Shown here: positions 1 to 8,648 of the stretch, in pieces | Position numbering within the stretch: the first letter of the stretch is position 1 | How the letters are laid out: each line of letters opens with the position of its first letter | Notes under the pieces: model-generated | The model's input: the letters and a program-made list of their open reading frames with translations, nothing else | Told to the model about the DNA's origin: nothing | The model's database searches: none | Program-made: the position numbers and the translations under genes | DNA from: Pseudomonadota bacterium | Lineage (GTDB): Bacteria; Pseudomonadota; Gammaproteobacteria; Xanthomonadales; Xanthomonadaceae | Assembly (NCBI GenBank): GCA_018240435.1 | Contig: JAFEFT010000013.1 | Coordinates: 31,822-95,821 of the forward strand | DNA: 64,000 bases | Direction of reading: 5' to 3'

Positions 1-373
1 AGTCGGCTTGGCTGGCGAGCAGTGCCTCATCGGTGGATTGGGCATCGATGCCGTGCGTGGCCAACTCGGCGCGGATGCGCGCCGGCCCGTAGCCCGCGGC
101 GGCGCGCGCGCGGGCAAGGCTCTCGGCGAAACGGGCATCGTCTTGCCAGCCGGCCTGGGTCAACTGGTCGATGGCGATCGCCGCATCATCTTTCTCGACC
201 CCGCGTGCGGCGAGCTTGCGGGTGAGTTCCTTGCGCGAGTGCTCGCGGCGGACGAGCAGGCCGAGGGCGCGCTGGGTAGGCGTCGGCTCGCGATGGTGGC
301 GGCCATTGCGCCTGTTCGCATCGTCGGGCGTTTCGTGGATGTCCACCACGAAGTCTTCGAAAACCTGCCCCAT
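1..373 (-). CDS. recX: Regulatory protein RecX, partial (C-terminus outside window)
   Basis: RecX binds RecA filaments and modulates recombinase and co-protease activity. The frame opens at an ATG at 373 on the minus strand, preceded by a good GGAGGG ribosome site, and stays open to base 1, giving about 124 residues. Visible family features are a charged N-terminus followed by a helix typical of the RecX three-helix repeats (ALGLLVRREHSRKEL) and the segment LAARGVEKDDAAIAIDQL. It lies 71 bases downstream of recA on the same strand, the usual recA-recX arrangement, and is probably co-transcribed by readthrough. The C-terminal part lies outside the window, so intactness cannot be judged. Confidence 0.9.
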   Translation of the reverse strand, partial: MGQVFEDFVVDIHETPDDANRRNGRHHREPTPTQRALGLLVRREHSRKELTRKLAARGVEKDDAAIAIDQLTQAGWQDDARFAESLARARAAAGYGPARIRAELATHGIDAQSTDEALLASQAD

Positions 374-444
374 GACGACCCTCCGCCCGGGTTGATGATG
401 TCAGCGCCCGCACTGCCCGAGCGGGCGCGCCGTCACGCCTTGGC

Positions 445-1479
445 TCACACCTCGGCACCCTCGTCGTTCTCCGCTCGCGAGGCCTCCTGCGGCACGAACT
501 TCTCGCGCAGTGCGGCTTCGAGCTTGGCGGCGGCCTTGGGGTTGTCCTTGAGGTATTGGCGGGCGTTCTCCTTGCCCTGGCCGATGCGCTCGCCGTCGTA
601 GCCGTACCAGGCGCCGGACTTTTCGACCAGCTTGGCCTCCACGCCCATGTCGATCAGCTCGCCTTCGCGGCTGATGCCCTCGCCGTAGAGGATCTCGGTG
701 ATGACCTGCTTGAACGGCGGCGCCATCTTGTTCTTCACGACCTTGATGCGGGTCTGGTTGCCGATGATCTCCTCGCCCTTCTTGACGCTGCCGATGCGGC
801 GGATGTCCAGGCGCACCGAGGCGTAGAACTTCAGGGCGTTGCCGCCGGTGGTGGTCTCCGGGCTCTGGCCGGGCATCATGATGCCGATCTTCATGCGCAG
901 CTGGTTGATGAAGATCACCAGGCAGTTGCTGCGCTTGATGTTGCCGGTGAGCTTGCGCAGGGCCTGGCTCATCAGGCGTGCCTGCAGGCCGGGGAGCTGG
1001 TCGCCCATCTCGCCTTCGATCTCGGCCTTGGGCGTGAGCGCGGCGACCGAGTCGACCACCACCAGATCGACCGCACTCGAGCGCACCAGCATGTCGGCGA
1101 TCTCCAGCGCCTGCTCGCCGGTGTCGGGCTGCGACACCAGCAGGTCATCGACGTTGACGCCGAGCTTGGCGGCATAGGTGGGATCGAGCGCGTGCTCGGC
1201 GTCGATGAAGGCGGCGGTGCCGCCGGCCTTCTGGCATTGGGCGATGGCTTGCAGGGTCAGGGTGGTCTTGCCGGAGGATTCCGGGCCGTAGATCTCGACC
1301 ACGCGGCCTTTCGGCAGGCCGCCGATGCCCAGCGCGATGTCGAGCATCAGCGAGCCAGTGCCGATCACCTCGGCGGCTTCGGCGACCTTGTCGCCCATGC
1401 GCATCACGGTGCCCTTGCCGAATTGCTTTTCGATCTGGCTCAGGGCTGCGGCCAGTGCGCGCTTGCGGTTGTCGTCCAT
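445..1479 (-). CDS. recA: Recombinase RecA
   Basis: DNA-dependent ATPase that forms the strand-exchange filament and triggers LexA self-cleavage. The 344-residue product has the full-length RecA core: Walker A GPESSGKT at residues 65-72, catalytic Glu96 in DAEHALDP, the Walker B aspartate at 144 (LVVVD), and a [15 protein letters not shown] stretch in the DNA-binding L2 region. Numbering matches the E. coli protein closely, which supports the chosen ATG. It sits between lexA (upstream, same strand) and recX. No xanthomonad-type LexA operator is visible in its 197-base upstream gap. An inverted repeat at 1531-1547 is the only obvious dyad there. Confidence 0.98.
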   Translation of the reverse strand: MDDNRKRALAAALSQIEKQFGKGTVMRMGDKVAEAAEVIGTGSLMLDIALGIGGLPKGRVVEIYGPESSGKTTLTLQAIAQCQKAGGTAAFIDAEHALDPTYAAKLGVNVDDLLVSQPDTGEQALEIADMLVRSSAVDLVVVDSVAALTPKAEIEGEMGDQLPGLQARLMSQALRKLTGNIKRSNCLVIFINQLRMKIGIMMPGQSPETTTGGNALKFYASVRLDIRRIGSVKKGEEIIGNQTRIKVVKNKMAPPFKQVITEILYGEGISREGELIDMGVEAKLVEKSGAWYGYDGERIGQGKENARQYLKDNPKAAAKLEAALREKFVPQEASRAENDEGAEV

Positions 1480-1530
1480 GGTGTCGTCCTCGGGTTCGTG
1501 TGGGGTGTGGAGGCAGTGTGCAGGGCGTCT

Positions 1531-1547
1531 GTCTCAAAAGCTGAGAC
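1531..1547. promoter_or_regulatory. Inverted repeat upstream of recA
   Basis: GTCTCAAAAGCTGAGAC has perfect 6-bp arms around a 5-bp centre and lies 52 bases upstream of the recA start codon. The position suits an operator or a promoter-proximal hairpin. It does not match the LexA box seen at lexA. Its role is inference only. Confidence 0.35.
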
Positions 1548-1676
1548 GGGTGGAAGCGGGTTCATGGTGCCGACGCGTTGGCATCGCGGCTATCGGCAAC
1601 GCACCCGATGCGATGTAGGAAAACGCCGATATCGACGCAGCGGCGATCACGGACGCGGCGCCGGGCAGCATCGCAC

Positions 1677-2363
1677 TCACCGCGACGGCCGCGCGGTGTT
1701 GGGCCGCACCAGCCCGCAATAAAGGCCTTCAATGGCAAAGTCGTCGTCGGGCTGGATGACGATCGGCGCGTAGTCGGGATTGCGCGGCAGCAGGCGGATG
1801 GCGTCCTTGCCGATCTTGAGCAGCTTGACGGTGATCTCCTCGCCGATGCGGGCGACCACGATCTGTCCCGACAGCGCGTCGCGGGTGCGGTGGACGCCGA
1901 TCAGGTCGCCTTCGAAGATGCCTTCCTCGCGCATTGAATCGCCCTGCACGCGCAGCACGTAATCGGGCGCGGGCGCGAACAGCACGCGATCGAGCAGGAT
2001 GTAGTCGTCCGAGCCGATGTCGGCACCGATCGGCAGGCCGGCGGCGACGCGCCCGAGCAGCGGTACCCGCAGCAGGTGGTCGTCGTTGAATACGGCGGCA
2101 TTGGCCGATGGGAAATCGATTCGCGCCTGCGCCGGTTTGGGCGCCTGCAGGATACGGATGCCGCGGGCACGGCCGGGTACGCGCTCGATCGCGCCGGCTG
2201 CTTCCAACGCTTCGAGGTGGTATTGCGCCGCGCGCACGCCCTTGAAGCCGAACGCGCGGGCGATTTCCGTCTGCGACGGCGGCATGCCCTCGGCCTCGAT
2301 GCGCTCGGCGATCAGGGCGAGGATGGCGGCTTGGGTGTCGGTGATTGGCATGGTTAGTAGCAA
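1677..2363 (-). CDS. lexA: SOS repressor LexA
   Basis: Transcriptional repressor of the SOS regulon that cleaves itself on contact with RecA filaments. The N-terminal winged helix-turn-helix covers about residues 10-70 (PPSQTEIARAFGFKG). The cleavage site is Ala108-Gly109 (RVAAGLPIG), the catalytic serine is Ser143 (QGDSM) and the lysine is Lys180 (ITVKLL). Two starts are possible: a TTG at 2363 preceded by AAGG with about nine bases spacing (228 aa), or an in-frame ATG at 2351 with no visible ribosome site (224 aa). The TTG is preferred on spacing. The LexA operator at 2354-2372 overlaps this start region, so autoregulation would block both transcription and the initiation region. Confidence 0.97.
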   Translation of the reverse strand: MLLTMPITDTQAAILALIAERIEAEGMPPSQTEIARAFGFKGVRAAQYHLEALEAAGAIERVPGRARGIRILQAPKPAQARIDFPSANAAVFNDDHLLRVPLLGRVAAGLPIGADIGSDDYILLDRVLFAPAPDYVLRVQGDSMREEGIFEGDLIGVHRTRDALSGQIVVARIGEEITVKLLKIGKDAIRLLPRNPDYAPIVIQPDDDFAIEGLYCGLVRPNTARPSR

Positions 2364-2372
2364 TACTACTAA
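2354..2372. promoter_or_regulatory. LexA operator (SOS box)
   Basis: TTAGTAGCAATACTACTAA is nearly identical to the palindrome known for LexA in Xanthomonas (TTAGTAGTAATACTACTAA), and the dyad extends two more bases on each side (2352-2374). It lies between the cinA stop and the lexA start, partly inside the lexA coding region if the TTG start is used. Confidence 0.9.
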
Positions 2373-2384
2373 CCTTCGCCGCTG

Positions 2385-2909
2385 TCAACAAGAACCATTG
2401 CTGCAGGAGTCCAGATGCAACCCCCGCAACCCCGCCGCCACCGCCTGCCGCCGCACCGCATCGCGCTCGCCAGCGAAGCGGAACCTCTCCGCCCGCACCT
2501 CCCCGTCGCGCTGCTGCCACGCAATCCACACCGTGCCGACCGGTTTGTCGGCGCTGCCGCCGCCGGGGCCGGCGATGCCGGTGACCGCCACCGCGACATC
2601 GGCGCCGATGCGATCGAGCACGCCGGCGACCATCTCGACCGCACACTCGCGGCTGACGGCACCGTGTTCGGCCAGCGTGTCGATGCGCACGCCGAGCAAC
2701 CCCTGCTTGACTGCATTGCGGTACGCGACGACGCCACCGACGAACCATTCAGAGCTGCCTGCCACGTCGGTGATCGACTTCGCGATCCAGCCGCCGGTGC
2801 AACTCTCGGCGGTGGCCAGCTTCCAGCCGCGGGCCAGCAACGCCGCACCGACGCTCCCGGCCAGCGCCTTCAGCGCGGCATCGTCGTCGGTGGGGGCGGC
2901 CCGGGTCAT
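2385..2909 (-). CDS. pncC: CinA C-terminal domain amidase (nicotinamide-nucleotide amidase, PncC type)
   Basis: Hydrolyses nicotinamide mononucleotide to nicotinate mononucleotide in pyridine nucleotide salvage. It is a stand-alone CinA C-terminal domain of about 174 residues. The signature ATAESCTGG with Ser36 as the probable nucleophile is clear, followed by the family segments SSEWFVGGVVAYRN and TGIAGPGGGS. ATG at 2909 was chosen because homologs begin shortly before this helix. An upstream ATG at 2939 would add ten residues and overlap arsR. It lies directly upstream of lexA on the same strand. Many bacteria place cinA next to recA, which fits. The C-terminal tail is Cys/Ser-rich and unremarkable. 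Confidence 0.9.
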   Translation of the reverse strand: MTRAAPTDDDAALKALAGSVGAALLARGWKLATAESCTGGWIAKSITDVAGSSEWFVGGVVAYRNAVKQGLLGVRIDTLAEHGAVSRECAVEMVAGVLDRIGADVAVAVTGIAGPGGGSADKPVGTVWIAWQQRDGEVRAERFRFAGERDAVRRQAVAAGLRGLHLDSCSNGSC

Positions 2910-2916
2910 GGCGCGC

Positions 2917-3270
2917 TCAGGCGCAGCGACGGCCGCCACGGCGGCGCGGCGACCCGCAATACAGCCCGTGCAGGGTTTCGATGATGCGCTGCGCCGGGCC
3001 TTCGGGCAGCGAGTAATACACGCTCTGGGCGTCGCGGCGGGCGCTCACCAGGCCATCGCCGCGCAGCACCGCCAGATGCTGCGACAGCGCCGACTGGCTC
3101 AATTCGAGGCGGGCGTTGAGCTCGCCGACGTTGTGCTCGCCCTCGACCAGCATGCACAGGATCATCAGCCGCTTGTCGTTGGCCAGCGCCTTGAGCAGGC
3201 GCGAGGCCTCGCCGGCGTGTTCGCTCATTTGCGCCAGATCGAGGCGGCGGGCAGCGGGACGACGCGGCAT
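2917..3270 (-). CDS. ArsR-family repressor, BigR/YgaV-like sulfide sensor
   Basis: Small winged-helix repressor (117 aa from ATG 3270; a second in-frame ATG lies at 3228). The recognition helix region reads LSQSALSQHLAVL, followed by the wing SARRDAQSVYYSL. Two cysteines, one in LMILCMLVEGE and one near the C-terminus in HGLYCGS, sit where BigR, SqrR and YgaV carry the pair that forms a di- or tetrasulfide link on exposure to sulfide or persulfide. Those proteins control sulfur-detoxification operons. Here the gene is divergent from a DUF2892/RND/thioredoxin operon, which fits such a role. The sensing assignment is inference from the cysteine pattern and neighbours. Confidence 0.8.
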   Translation of the reverse strand: MPRRPAARRLDLAQMSEHAGEASRLLKALANDKRLMILCMLVEGEHNVGELNARLELSQSALSQHLAVLRGDGLVSARRDAQSVYYSLPEGPAQRIIETLHGLYCGSPRRRGGRRCA

Positions 3271-3376
3271 CGGGTCCAGGCAACATGACGGTGCCAGGAC
3301 GGTAGCACGCGCCCGGCACGCCTGACCAGCCGAGGCCGATGCCGAGGCCACCGTGGTTCGGGCGGGCTTGTTTTTC

Positions 3377-3402
3377 ATATTCGTTGATGCTAATATAAGA
3401 AT
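3377..3402. promoter_or_regulatory. AT-rich divergent promoter/operator candidate
   Basis: In an otherwise GC-rich gap between the divergent arsR and DUF2892 genes, this segment is strongly AT-rich. It contains ATAT repeats 12 bases apart (3377-3380 and 3393-3396), ATTC at 3379 and GAAT at 3399 in dyad orientation, and a TATAAG element that could be a -10. SmtB/ArsR operators are typically AT-rich dyads of this kind. The assignment is tentative. Confidence 0.4.
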
Positions 3403-3476
3403 CGTCTGAAGTAAATAGCAGCCGGCCGCCAGCCTCGCCGACCAACGAAACCACATCACCCACCCAGGAGAACCCC

Positions 3477-3692
3477 ATGAGCCTCGAACGCGCCGTGATG
3501 GCCTTTGCCGGAACGATGGTCCTGGTCAGCCTCGCGCTGACGTACTTCCTCTCGCCGTGGTGGATGCTGCTGACCGCCTTCGTCGGCGTGAACCTGATCC
3601 AGTCCAGCTTCACCGGTTTCTGCCCGGCGGCGATGGCGATGCGGGCGCTGGGCGTCGGCCGCGGCGCCACCCCCGGTTGCAGCTTCCGCTGA
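3477..3692 (+). CDS. DUF2892 membrane protein (YgaP transmembrane-domain-like)
   Basis: A 71-residue protein with two hydrophobic segments and the family signature SSFTGFCPAAMAMRALG, containing the conserved FCP cysteine. DUF2892 proteins resemble the membrane anchor of the rhodanese YgaP and recur in BigR/YgaV-controlled sulfur operons. A clear AGGAG ribosome site precedes the ATG. It is first in the plus-strand operon that continues with the RND adaptor at 3710. The molecular function is unknown; membrane handling of sulfane sulfur is an inference from context. Confidence 0.85.
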   Translation: MSLERAVMAFAGTMVLVSLALTYFLSPWWMLLTAFVGVNLIQSSFTGFCPAAMAMRALGVGRGATPGCSFR

Positions 3693-3709
3693 CCGCGCGG
3701 AGCCTGCCG

Positions 3710-4798
3710 ATGCGTCGCACCCTCGCCCCGACCCTCCTCGCCTGTGTCCTCGCCTGTGCCCTCGCCCTGACCGGCTGCGGCCAGCGCGGCCCGGCGCCCG
3801 CATCGCCGTCGCCGCCGTCGTTGGCCTCGTTCATCGCGCACGTCGATCGCAGCGGCCCGGCGCGATCGTGGGATGGCACCGTGCAAGCGGTGCAGCAGGC
3901 GGACGTGGCGGCGCAGACCAGCGGCCGGGTGCTGGCGGTCGACGTCGACGTCGGCAGCCGCGTCGCCGCCGGGCAGGTGCTGGTGCGGCTGACGGCGGTC
4001 GAGCAGCAATCCGGCCAGAACGTCGCCCGGGCGCAGCTGCAGGCGGCACAGGCGGCCGCGGCCGAGGCGCAGGCGAGTTACGCCCGCTATCAGGCACTAG
4101 CGCAACGGCAGTTGGTCTCGCGCCTGCAGATGGATCAGATCCGCGCCCGCCGCGATGCCGCGGTGGCGGCGCGCAATGCGGCGCAGGCGCAGCTGGCCAG
4201 CGCCGGCGAGCAGGCCGGCTACACGCTGGTGCGGGCGCCGTTTGCCGGCATCGTGCAGGCGCGTTCGGTGGATACCGGCGAAGCGGTCGCACCCGGTCGC
4301 GTGCTGGTTTCGCTGTATGCACCCGGCGCGCTGCGCGTGCAGGCACAGGTGCCTGAATCCGACGCCGCGGCATTGCGGCAACTCGACACGGTGAGCGTGC
4401 GCCTGGCCGACGGTCGCAGCGTCGACGCCCGTTCGCTGACGGTGTTCCCGGCCGCCGATCCCGATACCCACAGCGTTGGCGTGCGCGCCGAACTGCCGGC
4501 ACTGACCCCGGCACCCGCACCCGGAACCAGCGCACGACTGCAGGCCGGCGCTGGCACCGGCGCGGCCGCGCTGTGGCTGCCGCGGCAGGCGCTCGTGCAG
4601 CGTGGCGAGGTGAGCGCAGTCTATGTGCTCGCCGACGGCTGGCCGCAGTTGCGCCAGATCCGCACCGGCGATGGCGACGGCGCGCGCGTGCAGGTGCTGG
4701 CCGGGCTGCGTGAGGGCGAGCGCGTCGCCAGCGACCCGAGCGCCGCGCTGCAAGTGCTGGTGCAGCGCCGGCAGCGAGCGGGCGGCGACCATGACTGA
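3710..4798 (+). CDS. RND efflux periplasmic adaptor (membrane fusion lipoprotein)
   Basis: HlyD/AcrA-type adaptor of 362 residues that bridges an inner-membrane RND pump to an outer-membrane channel. A lipoprotein signal peptide ends in the lipobox LTGC (Cys23). The barrel-sandwich half motifs are visible (SGRVLAVDVDVGSRVAAGQ and RAPFAGIVQARSVDTGE), separated by an Ala/Gln-rich coiled-coil hairpin at about residues 105-165. The start at 3710 was chosen because it begins the signal peptide; the frame is open further upstream but that part overlaps DUF2892. The stop overlaps the pump start by 8 bases, so the two are translationally coupled. No outer-membrane channel gene is in the cluster, so a shared TolC-type protein would be needed. 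Confidence 0.92.
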   Translation: MRRTLAPTLLACVLACALALTGCGQRGPAPASPSPPSLASFIAHVDRSGPARSWDGTVQAVQQADVAAQTSGRVLAVDVDVGSRVAAGQVLVRLTAVEQQSGQNVARAQLQAAQAAAAEAQASYARYQALAQRQLVSRLQMDQIRARRDAAVAARNAAQAQLASAGEQAGYTLVRAPFAGIVQARSVDTGEAVAPGRVLVSLYAPGALRVQAQVPESDAAALRQLDTVSVRLADGRSVDARSLTVFPAADPDTHSVGVRAELPALTPAPAPGTSARLQAGAGTGAAALWLPRQALVQRGEVSAVYVLADGWPQLRQIRTGDGDGARVQVLAGLREGERVASDPSAALQVLVQRRQRAGGDHD

Positions 4799-7700
4799 AC
4801 CCCGCCTGGGCCTCTCCGGCCGCATCGCCGCCGCCTTCCAGAGCAACCCGCTGACGCCGATCCTGGCGCTGCTGGCGCTGCTGCTCGGGCTGATCGCGGT
4901 GGTCGTCACCCCGCGCGAGGAAGAGCCGCAGATCGACGTGACCATGGCCAACGTCTTCGTGCCCTGGCCGGGCGCCAGCGCGCGCGACATCGAGCAGATG
5001 GTCGCCACCCCGCTGGAACAGAAACTGGCCGAGATCCAGGGCGTCAAGCACGTCTATTCGGTCAGCCGCCCGGGCATGGCGGTGCTGACCGTCGAGTTCA
5101 CCGTCGGCGTGCCGCGGCAGACGGCGGTGGTGCGCCTGTACAACCAGGTCTATTCGAATCAGGACTGGGTGCCGGCCGGCGCCGGCATCGGACCGCCGCT
5201 GGTCAAGCCCAAAGGCATCGACGACGTGCCGGTGATGAGCCTGACGCTGTGGACCGACGATGCCGCGCGCAGCGCCACCGATCTGGCCGCCGTCGCCCAT
5301 GCGCTGGAAACCGAGCTCAAGCGCATCCCCGGCACGCGCGACATCTACAGCATCGGCGCCCCCGAACGGGTGGTCGCGGTGACCCTCGACCCGGCCCGGC
5401 TGGCGGCGTTCAATCTCACCGTCGGCGATCTGACGCAGGCGTTGCAGGCCGCCAACGTGGTGCGTCAGGCCGGCGAACGCGTCGACGGCAATCGCACCGT
5501 GCCGCTCACCGCCGGCACCTTCCTGGCCAATGCCGACGACGTCGCCGATCTGGTGATCGGCCTGCACGACGGCAAGCCGGTACGCCTGCTCGACGTCGCC
5601 CGCGTGCGCGCCGGCGCCGACCTGCCGTCGAGCTATGTCTGGATCGCCACCCCGCCCGGCCGGCCGGGGCCGGAATCCGGCAACGCCCCGGCGGTGACCA
5701 TCGCCATCGCCAAGAAGGCCGGCAGCAACGCCGCCGACATCACCCAGGCGGTGTCGCGGCGGCTGGCGCAACTGCAAGGGCAGATCATCCCCGCCGGCGT
5801 GCATGTCACGGTCACCCGCGACTACGGCCGCACCGCCACCGACAAGGCGCTCAAGCTGATCGAGAAACTGGTGTTCGCCACCGCCTCGGTGGTGCTGCTG
5901 GTGCTGCTCGCCCTCGGCCGCCGCGAGGCGATCGTGGTGGGCACGGCGGTGGTGCTGACGCTGGCGCTGACCTTGTTCGCCTCCACCGCGATGGGCTTCA
6001 CCCTCAACCGGGTGTCGCTGTTCGCGCTGATCTTCTCGATCGGCATCCTCGTCGACGACGCCATCGTCATCGTCGAGAACATCCACCGCCACCTGCAACG
6101 CGGCGATTGCAGCCTGCGCGAGGCGATCCCGGCGGCGGTGGACGAAGTCGGCGGGCCGACCATCCTGGCCACCTTCACGGTGATCGCCGCGCTGCTGCCG
6201 ATGGCTTTCGTGACCGGCCTGATGGGGCCATACATGCGGCCGATCCCGATCAATGCCTCGGCCGGCATGCTGCTGTCGCTGGCGGTGGCGATGGTGGTCA
6301 CGCCGTGGCTGTCGCTCAAGCTGCTGGGGCGCCACGCACCGCCGCCGAAGGGGCCGCCAGCGGCCGACGCGGCAACGACGACCGCGGTGCCAGCCACAGC
6401 GGCGCCCGATTCGGCGCCACCAGCCGCCGAGGCCTGCGCGGTGCCGCCGCCGACCCGCCTGCAACACCTGTTCGAGCGCGTGCTGCGGCCCTTCCTCGAC
6501 CCCCGGCGCGGCGGCCGCCGCCGGCTCGGCTTGTTCGCCGGCATGGTGCTGCTGGTGCTGCTGGCCGCCGGCTTGGTGGTCGGCGGCGCGGTGGTGCTGA
6601 AGATGCTGCCGTTCGACAACAAATCCGAGCTGCAGATCGTGCTCGACATGCCCGAAGGCAGCACCCTGGAAGACACCAACGCCGTGCTCGCGCAAATGGC
6701 GCAGCGCATCGAGCGCGTGCCCGAGGTGCTCGACATCGAAGGCTATGCCGGCACCTCGGCGCCGATCAATTTCAACGGCCTGGTGCGGCAGTACTTCCTG
6801 CGCAGCGGCAGCAACGTCGGCGACCTGCAGGTCAACCTCGTCGACAAACACCTGCGCTCGCGGCAGAGCCACCAGATCGCGCGCGCCTTGCGCCCCGAGC
6901 TGGCCGCGATCGCCCGCCAGCACGGCGCCTGGCTGAAGGTGGTGGAGGTGCCGCCCGGGCCGCCGGTGCTGGCGCCGCTGGTGGCCGAGATCTACGGCCC
7001 CGACTACGACCGCAGCCGCGCGATCGCCCGCGATCTGGTGCAGCGCTTCGCGCACACGCCGGACGTGGTCGATGTCGGCACCAGCGTCGAAGCCGACGCG
7101 CCGCGGCAGGTGCTGGCGGTCGATCGCGACCGCGCCGCCGCGCTGGGGGTGTCGCAGTCGGCGATCAGCGATGTCCTTGCCGCCGCCATGCAAGGGCTGG
7201 ACGTCACTTACGTCCACGATAGCCAGGCCAAGTATCCGCGGCCGATCCGCCTGCGCCTGCCGGCCGCCGGCCAGGCCTCGCTCGACCGCCTGCTGGCGCT
7301 GCGCGTGCGCGGCGGCAGCGGCCAGCTGGTGCCGCTGTCGGAGCTGGTGCGGGTGCAGCCGGCGCACTGGGACGACGCCATCTGGCACAAGGACCTGCTG
7401 CCGGTGGTGTACGTCACCGGCGACGACGCCGGCCATCGCGACAGCCCGCTGTACGGCATGTTCGACCTGGTCGGGCAACTCGACCGCCACCGCGTCGCCG
7501 GCGAACCGCTGGCGCAGACCTTCATCGCCCAGCCGGCGGACACCGCCCGCTTCGCGGTCAAATGGGATGGCGAGTGGCAGATCACCTACGAGACCTTCCG
7601 CGACATGGGCATCGCCTACGCTGCCGGCATGCTGCTGATCTACCTGCTGGTGGTGGCGCAGTTCCGCAGCTACCTGGTACCGCTGGTGATCATGGCGCCG

Positions 7701-8099
7701 ATCCCGCTGACCGCGATCGGGGTGATGCCGGGCCACGCCCTGCTCGGCGCGCAGTTCACCGCCACCTCGATGATCGGCATGATCGCGCTGGCCGGCATCA
7801 TCGTGCGCAATTCCATCCTGCTGGTCGACTTCATCCGCCTCGCCGTCGCCGCCGGGCATCGGCTCGAAGACGCGGTGGTGGAGGCCTGCGCGGTGCGCGC
7901 CAAGCCCATCGTGCTGACCGGCGTGGCGGCGATGCTCGGCGCCCTGTTCATCCTCGACGACCCGATCTTCAACGGCCTGGCGATCGCCTTGATTTTCGGC
8001 ATCCTCGTCAGCACCTTGCTCACCTTGCTGGTGATTCCGCTGCTCTATTACACGCTGGCGCGCCGCGACCTGGCGAGCGCCAGCCCATCGCAGGTGTGA
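4791..8099 (+). CDS. RND efflux pump, inner-membrane permease
   Basis: Proton-driven exporter of the AcrB/HAE superfamily, 1102 residues with the expected twelve hydrophobic segments in two halves. The proton-relay pair Asp422-Asp423 appears in GILVDDAIVIVEN (the AcrB Asp407/408 motif). The second half carries GIIVRNSILLVDFI. An Ala/Pro-rich cytoplasmic insert of about 45 residues (about 515-560) separates the two halves and is unusual. It is coupled to the adaptor by an 8-base overlap, and one base separates it from trxC. The substrate cannot be read from sequence. The ArsR/DUF2892/TrxC/MBL context suggests export linked to sulfur or thiol stress, but drug or metal export is not excluded. 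Confidence 0.93.
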   Translation: MTEPRLGLSGRIAAAFQSNPLTPILALLALLLGLIAVVVTPREEEPQIDVTMANVFVPWPGASARDIEQMVATPLEQKLAEIQGVKHVYSVSRPGMAVLTVEFTVGVPRQTAVVRLYNQVYSNQDWVPAGAGIGPPLVKPKGIDDVPVMSLTLWTDDAARSATDLAAVAHALETELKRIPGTRDIYSIGAPERVVAVTLDPARLAAFNLTVGDLTQALQAANVVRQAGERVDGNRTVPLTAGTFLANADDVADLVIGLHDGKPVRLLDVARVRAGADLPSSYVWIATPPGRPGPESGNAPAVTIAIAKKAGSNAADITQAVSRRLAQLQGQIIPAGVHVTVTRDYGRTATDKALKLIEKLVFATASVVLLVLLALGRREAIVVGTAVVLTLALTLFASTAMGFTLNRVSLFALIFSIGILVDDAIVIVENIHRHLQRGDCSLREAIPAAVDEVGGPTILATFTVIAALLPMAFVTGLMGPYMRPIPINASAGMLLSLAVAMVVTPWLSLKLLGRHAPPPKGPPAADAATTTAVPATAAPDSAPPAAEACAVPPPTRLQHLFERVLRPFLDPRRGGRRRLGLFAGMVLLVLLAAGLVVGGAVVLKMLPFDNKSELQIVLDMPEGSTLEDTNAVLAQMAQRIERVPEVLDIEGYAGTSAPINFNGLVRQYFLRSGSNVGDLQVNLVDKHLRSRQSHQIARALRPELAAIARQHGAWLKVVEVPPGPPVLAPLVAEIYGPDYDRSRAIARDLVQRFAHTPDVVDVGTSVEADAPRQVLAVDRDRAAALGVSQSAISDVLAAAMQGLDVTYVHDSQAKYPRPIRLRLPAAGQASLDRLLALRVRGGSGQLVPLSELVRVQPAHWDDAIWHKDLLPVVYVTGDDAGHRDSPLYGMFDLVGQLDRHRVAGEPLAQTFIAQPADTARFAVKWDGEWQITYETFRDMGIAYAAGMLLIYLLVVAQFRSYLVPLVIMAPIPLTAIGVMPGHALLGAQFTATSMIGMIALAGIIVRNSILLVDFIRLAVAAGHRLEDAVVEACAVRAKPIVLTGVAAMLGALFILDDPIFNGLAIALIFGILVSTLLTLLVIPLLYYTLARRDLASASPSQV

Positions 8100-8100
8100 C

Positions 8101-8535
8101 ATGGACGAAACCACGCTGATCGCATGCCCGCGCTGCAACGCCATCAACCGCATCGCCAGCGCCCGCCTCGGTGACGGCCCGGCCTGCGGCAAATGCCATG
8201 CCGGCTTGTTCGACGGCCATCCGGTGACGCTCGACGAGGCCGCATTCCATGCCCACGGCGAACGCGCCGAACTGCCGCTGCTGGTGGACTTCTGGGCAAC
8301 GTGGTGCGCGCCGTGCCGGATGATGGCGCCGCAGTTCGCGGCCGCCGCCGCGCAACTCGAACCGCGGCTGCGGCTGGGCAAGCTCGACACCGACGCCCAG
8401 CCGGCGCTGGCCGCGCGCTTTGCCATCCGCTCGATTCCGACGCTGGTGCTGCTGCAGCGCGGCCGCGAACTGGCGCGCCAGTCGGGCGCGATGCAGGCGG
8501 CCGACATCGTCCGCTGGGCACGGCAATACGCCTGA
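8101..8535 (+). CDS. trxC: Thioredoxin 2 (zinc-containing, TrxC)
   Basis: Disulfide reductase of 144 residues. The N-terminal zinc finger has CPRC (Cys9, Cys12) and CGKC (Cys29, Cys32), the hallmark that separates TrxC from TrxA. The active site is WCAPC (Cys69, Cys72) and the cis-proline loop is SIPTL. It starts one base after the RND pump stop, so it is the last gene of the operon. It could reduce persulfides or the regulator's disulfide. This fits the sulfide-response reading of the cluster but is inferred. Confidence 0.95.
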   Translation: MDETTLIACPRCNAINRIASARLGDGPACGKCHAGLFDGHPVTLDEAAFHAHGERAELPLLVDFWATWCAPCRMMAPQFAAAAAQLEPRLRLGKLDTDAQPALAARFAIRSIPTLVLLQRGRELARQSGAMQAADIVRWARQYA

Positions 8536-8648
8536 GCGCGGGCGGTGAAGCGCTTACCGCGAGCGCTTGGACGAACGCGGGCCGACCGGCCGGAGCACGA
8601 TCGGCCTTGGTCATCCGGCGCCGGCGCGCGAAGTGTTGGTCGCCCGCC

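Noticed and set aside
3831-8507. Very long antisense open frame (about 1558 codons) opposite the RND operon
   Set aside because: It runs opposite well-supported RND adaptor, pump and thioredoxin genes. Its product is His/Gln/Arg-rich without domains, typical of antisense frames in high-GC DNA.
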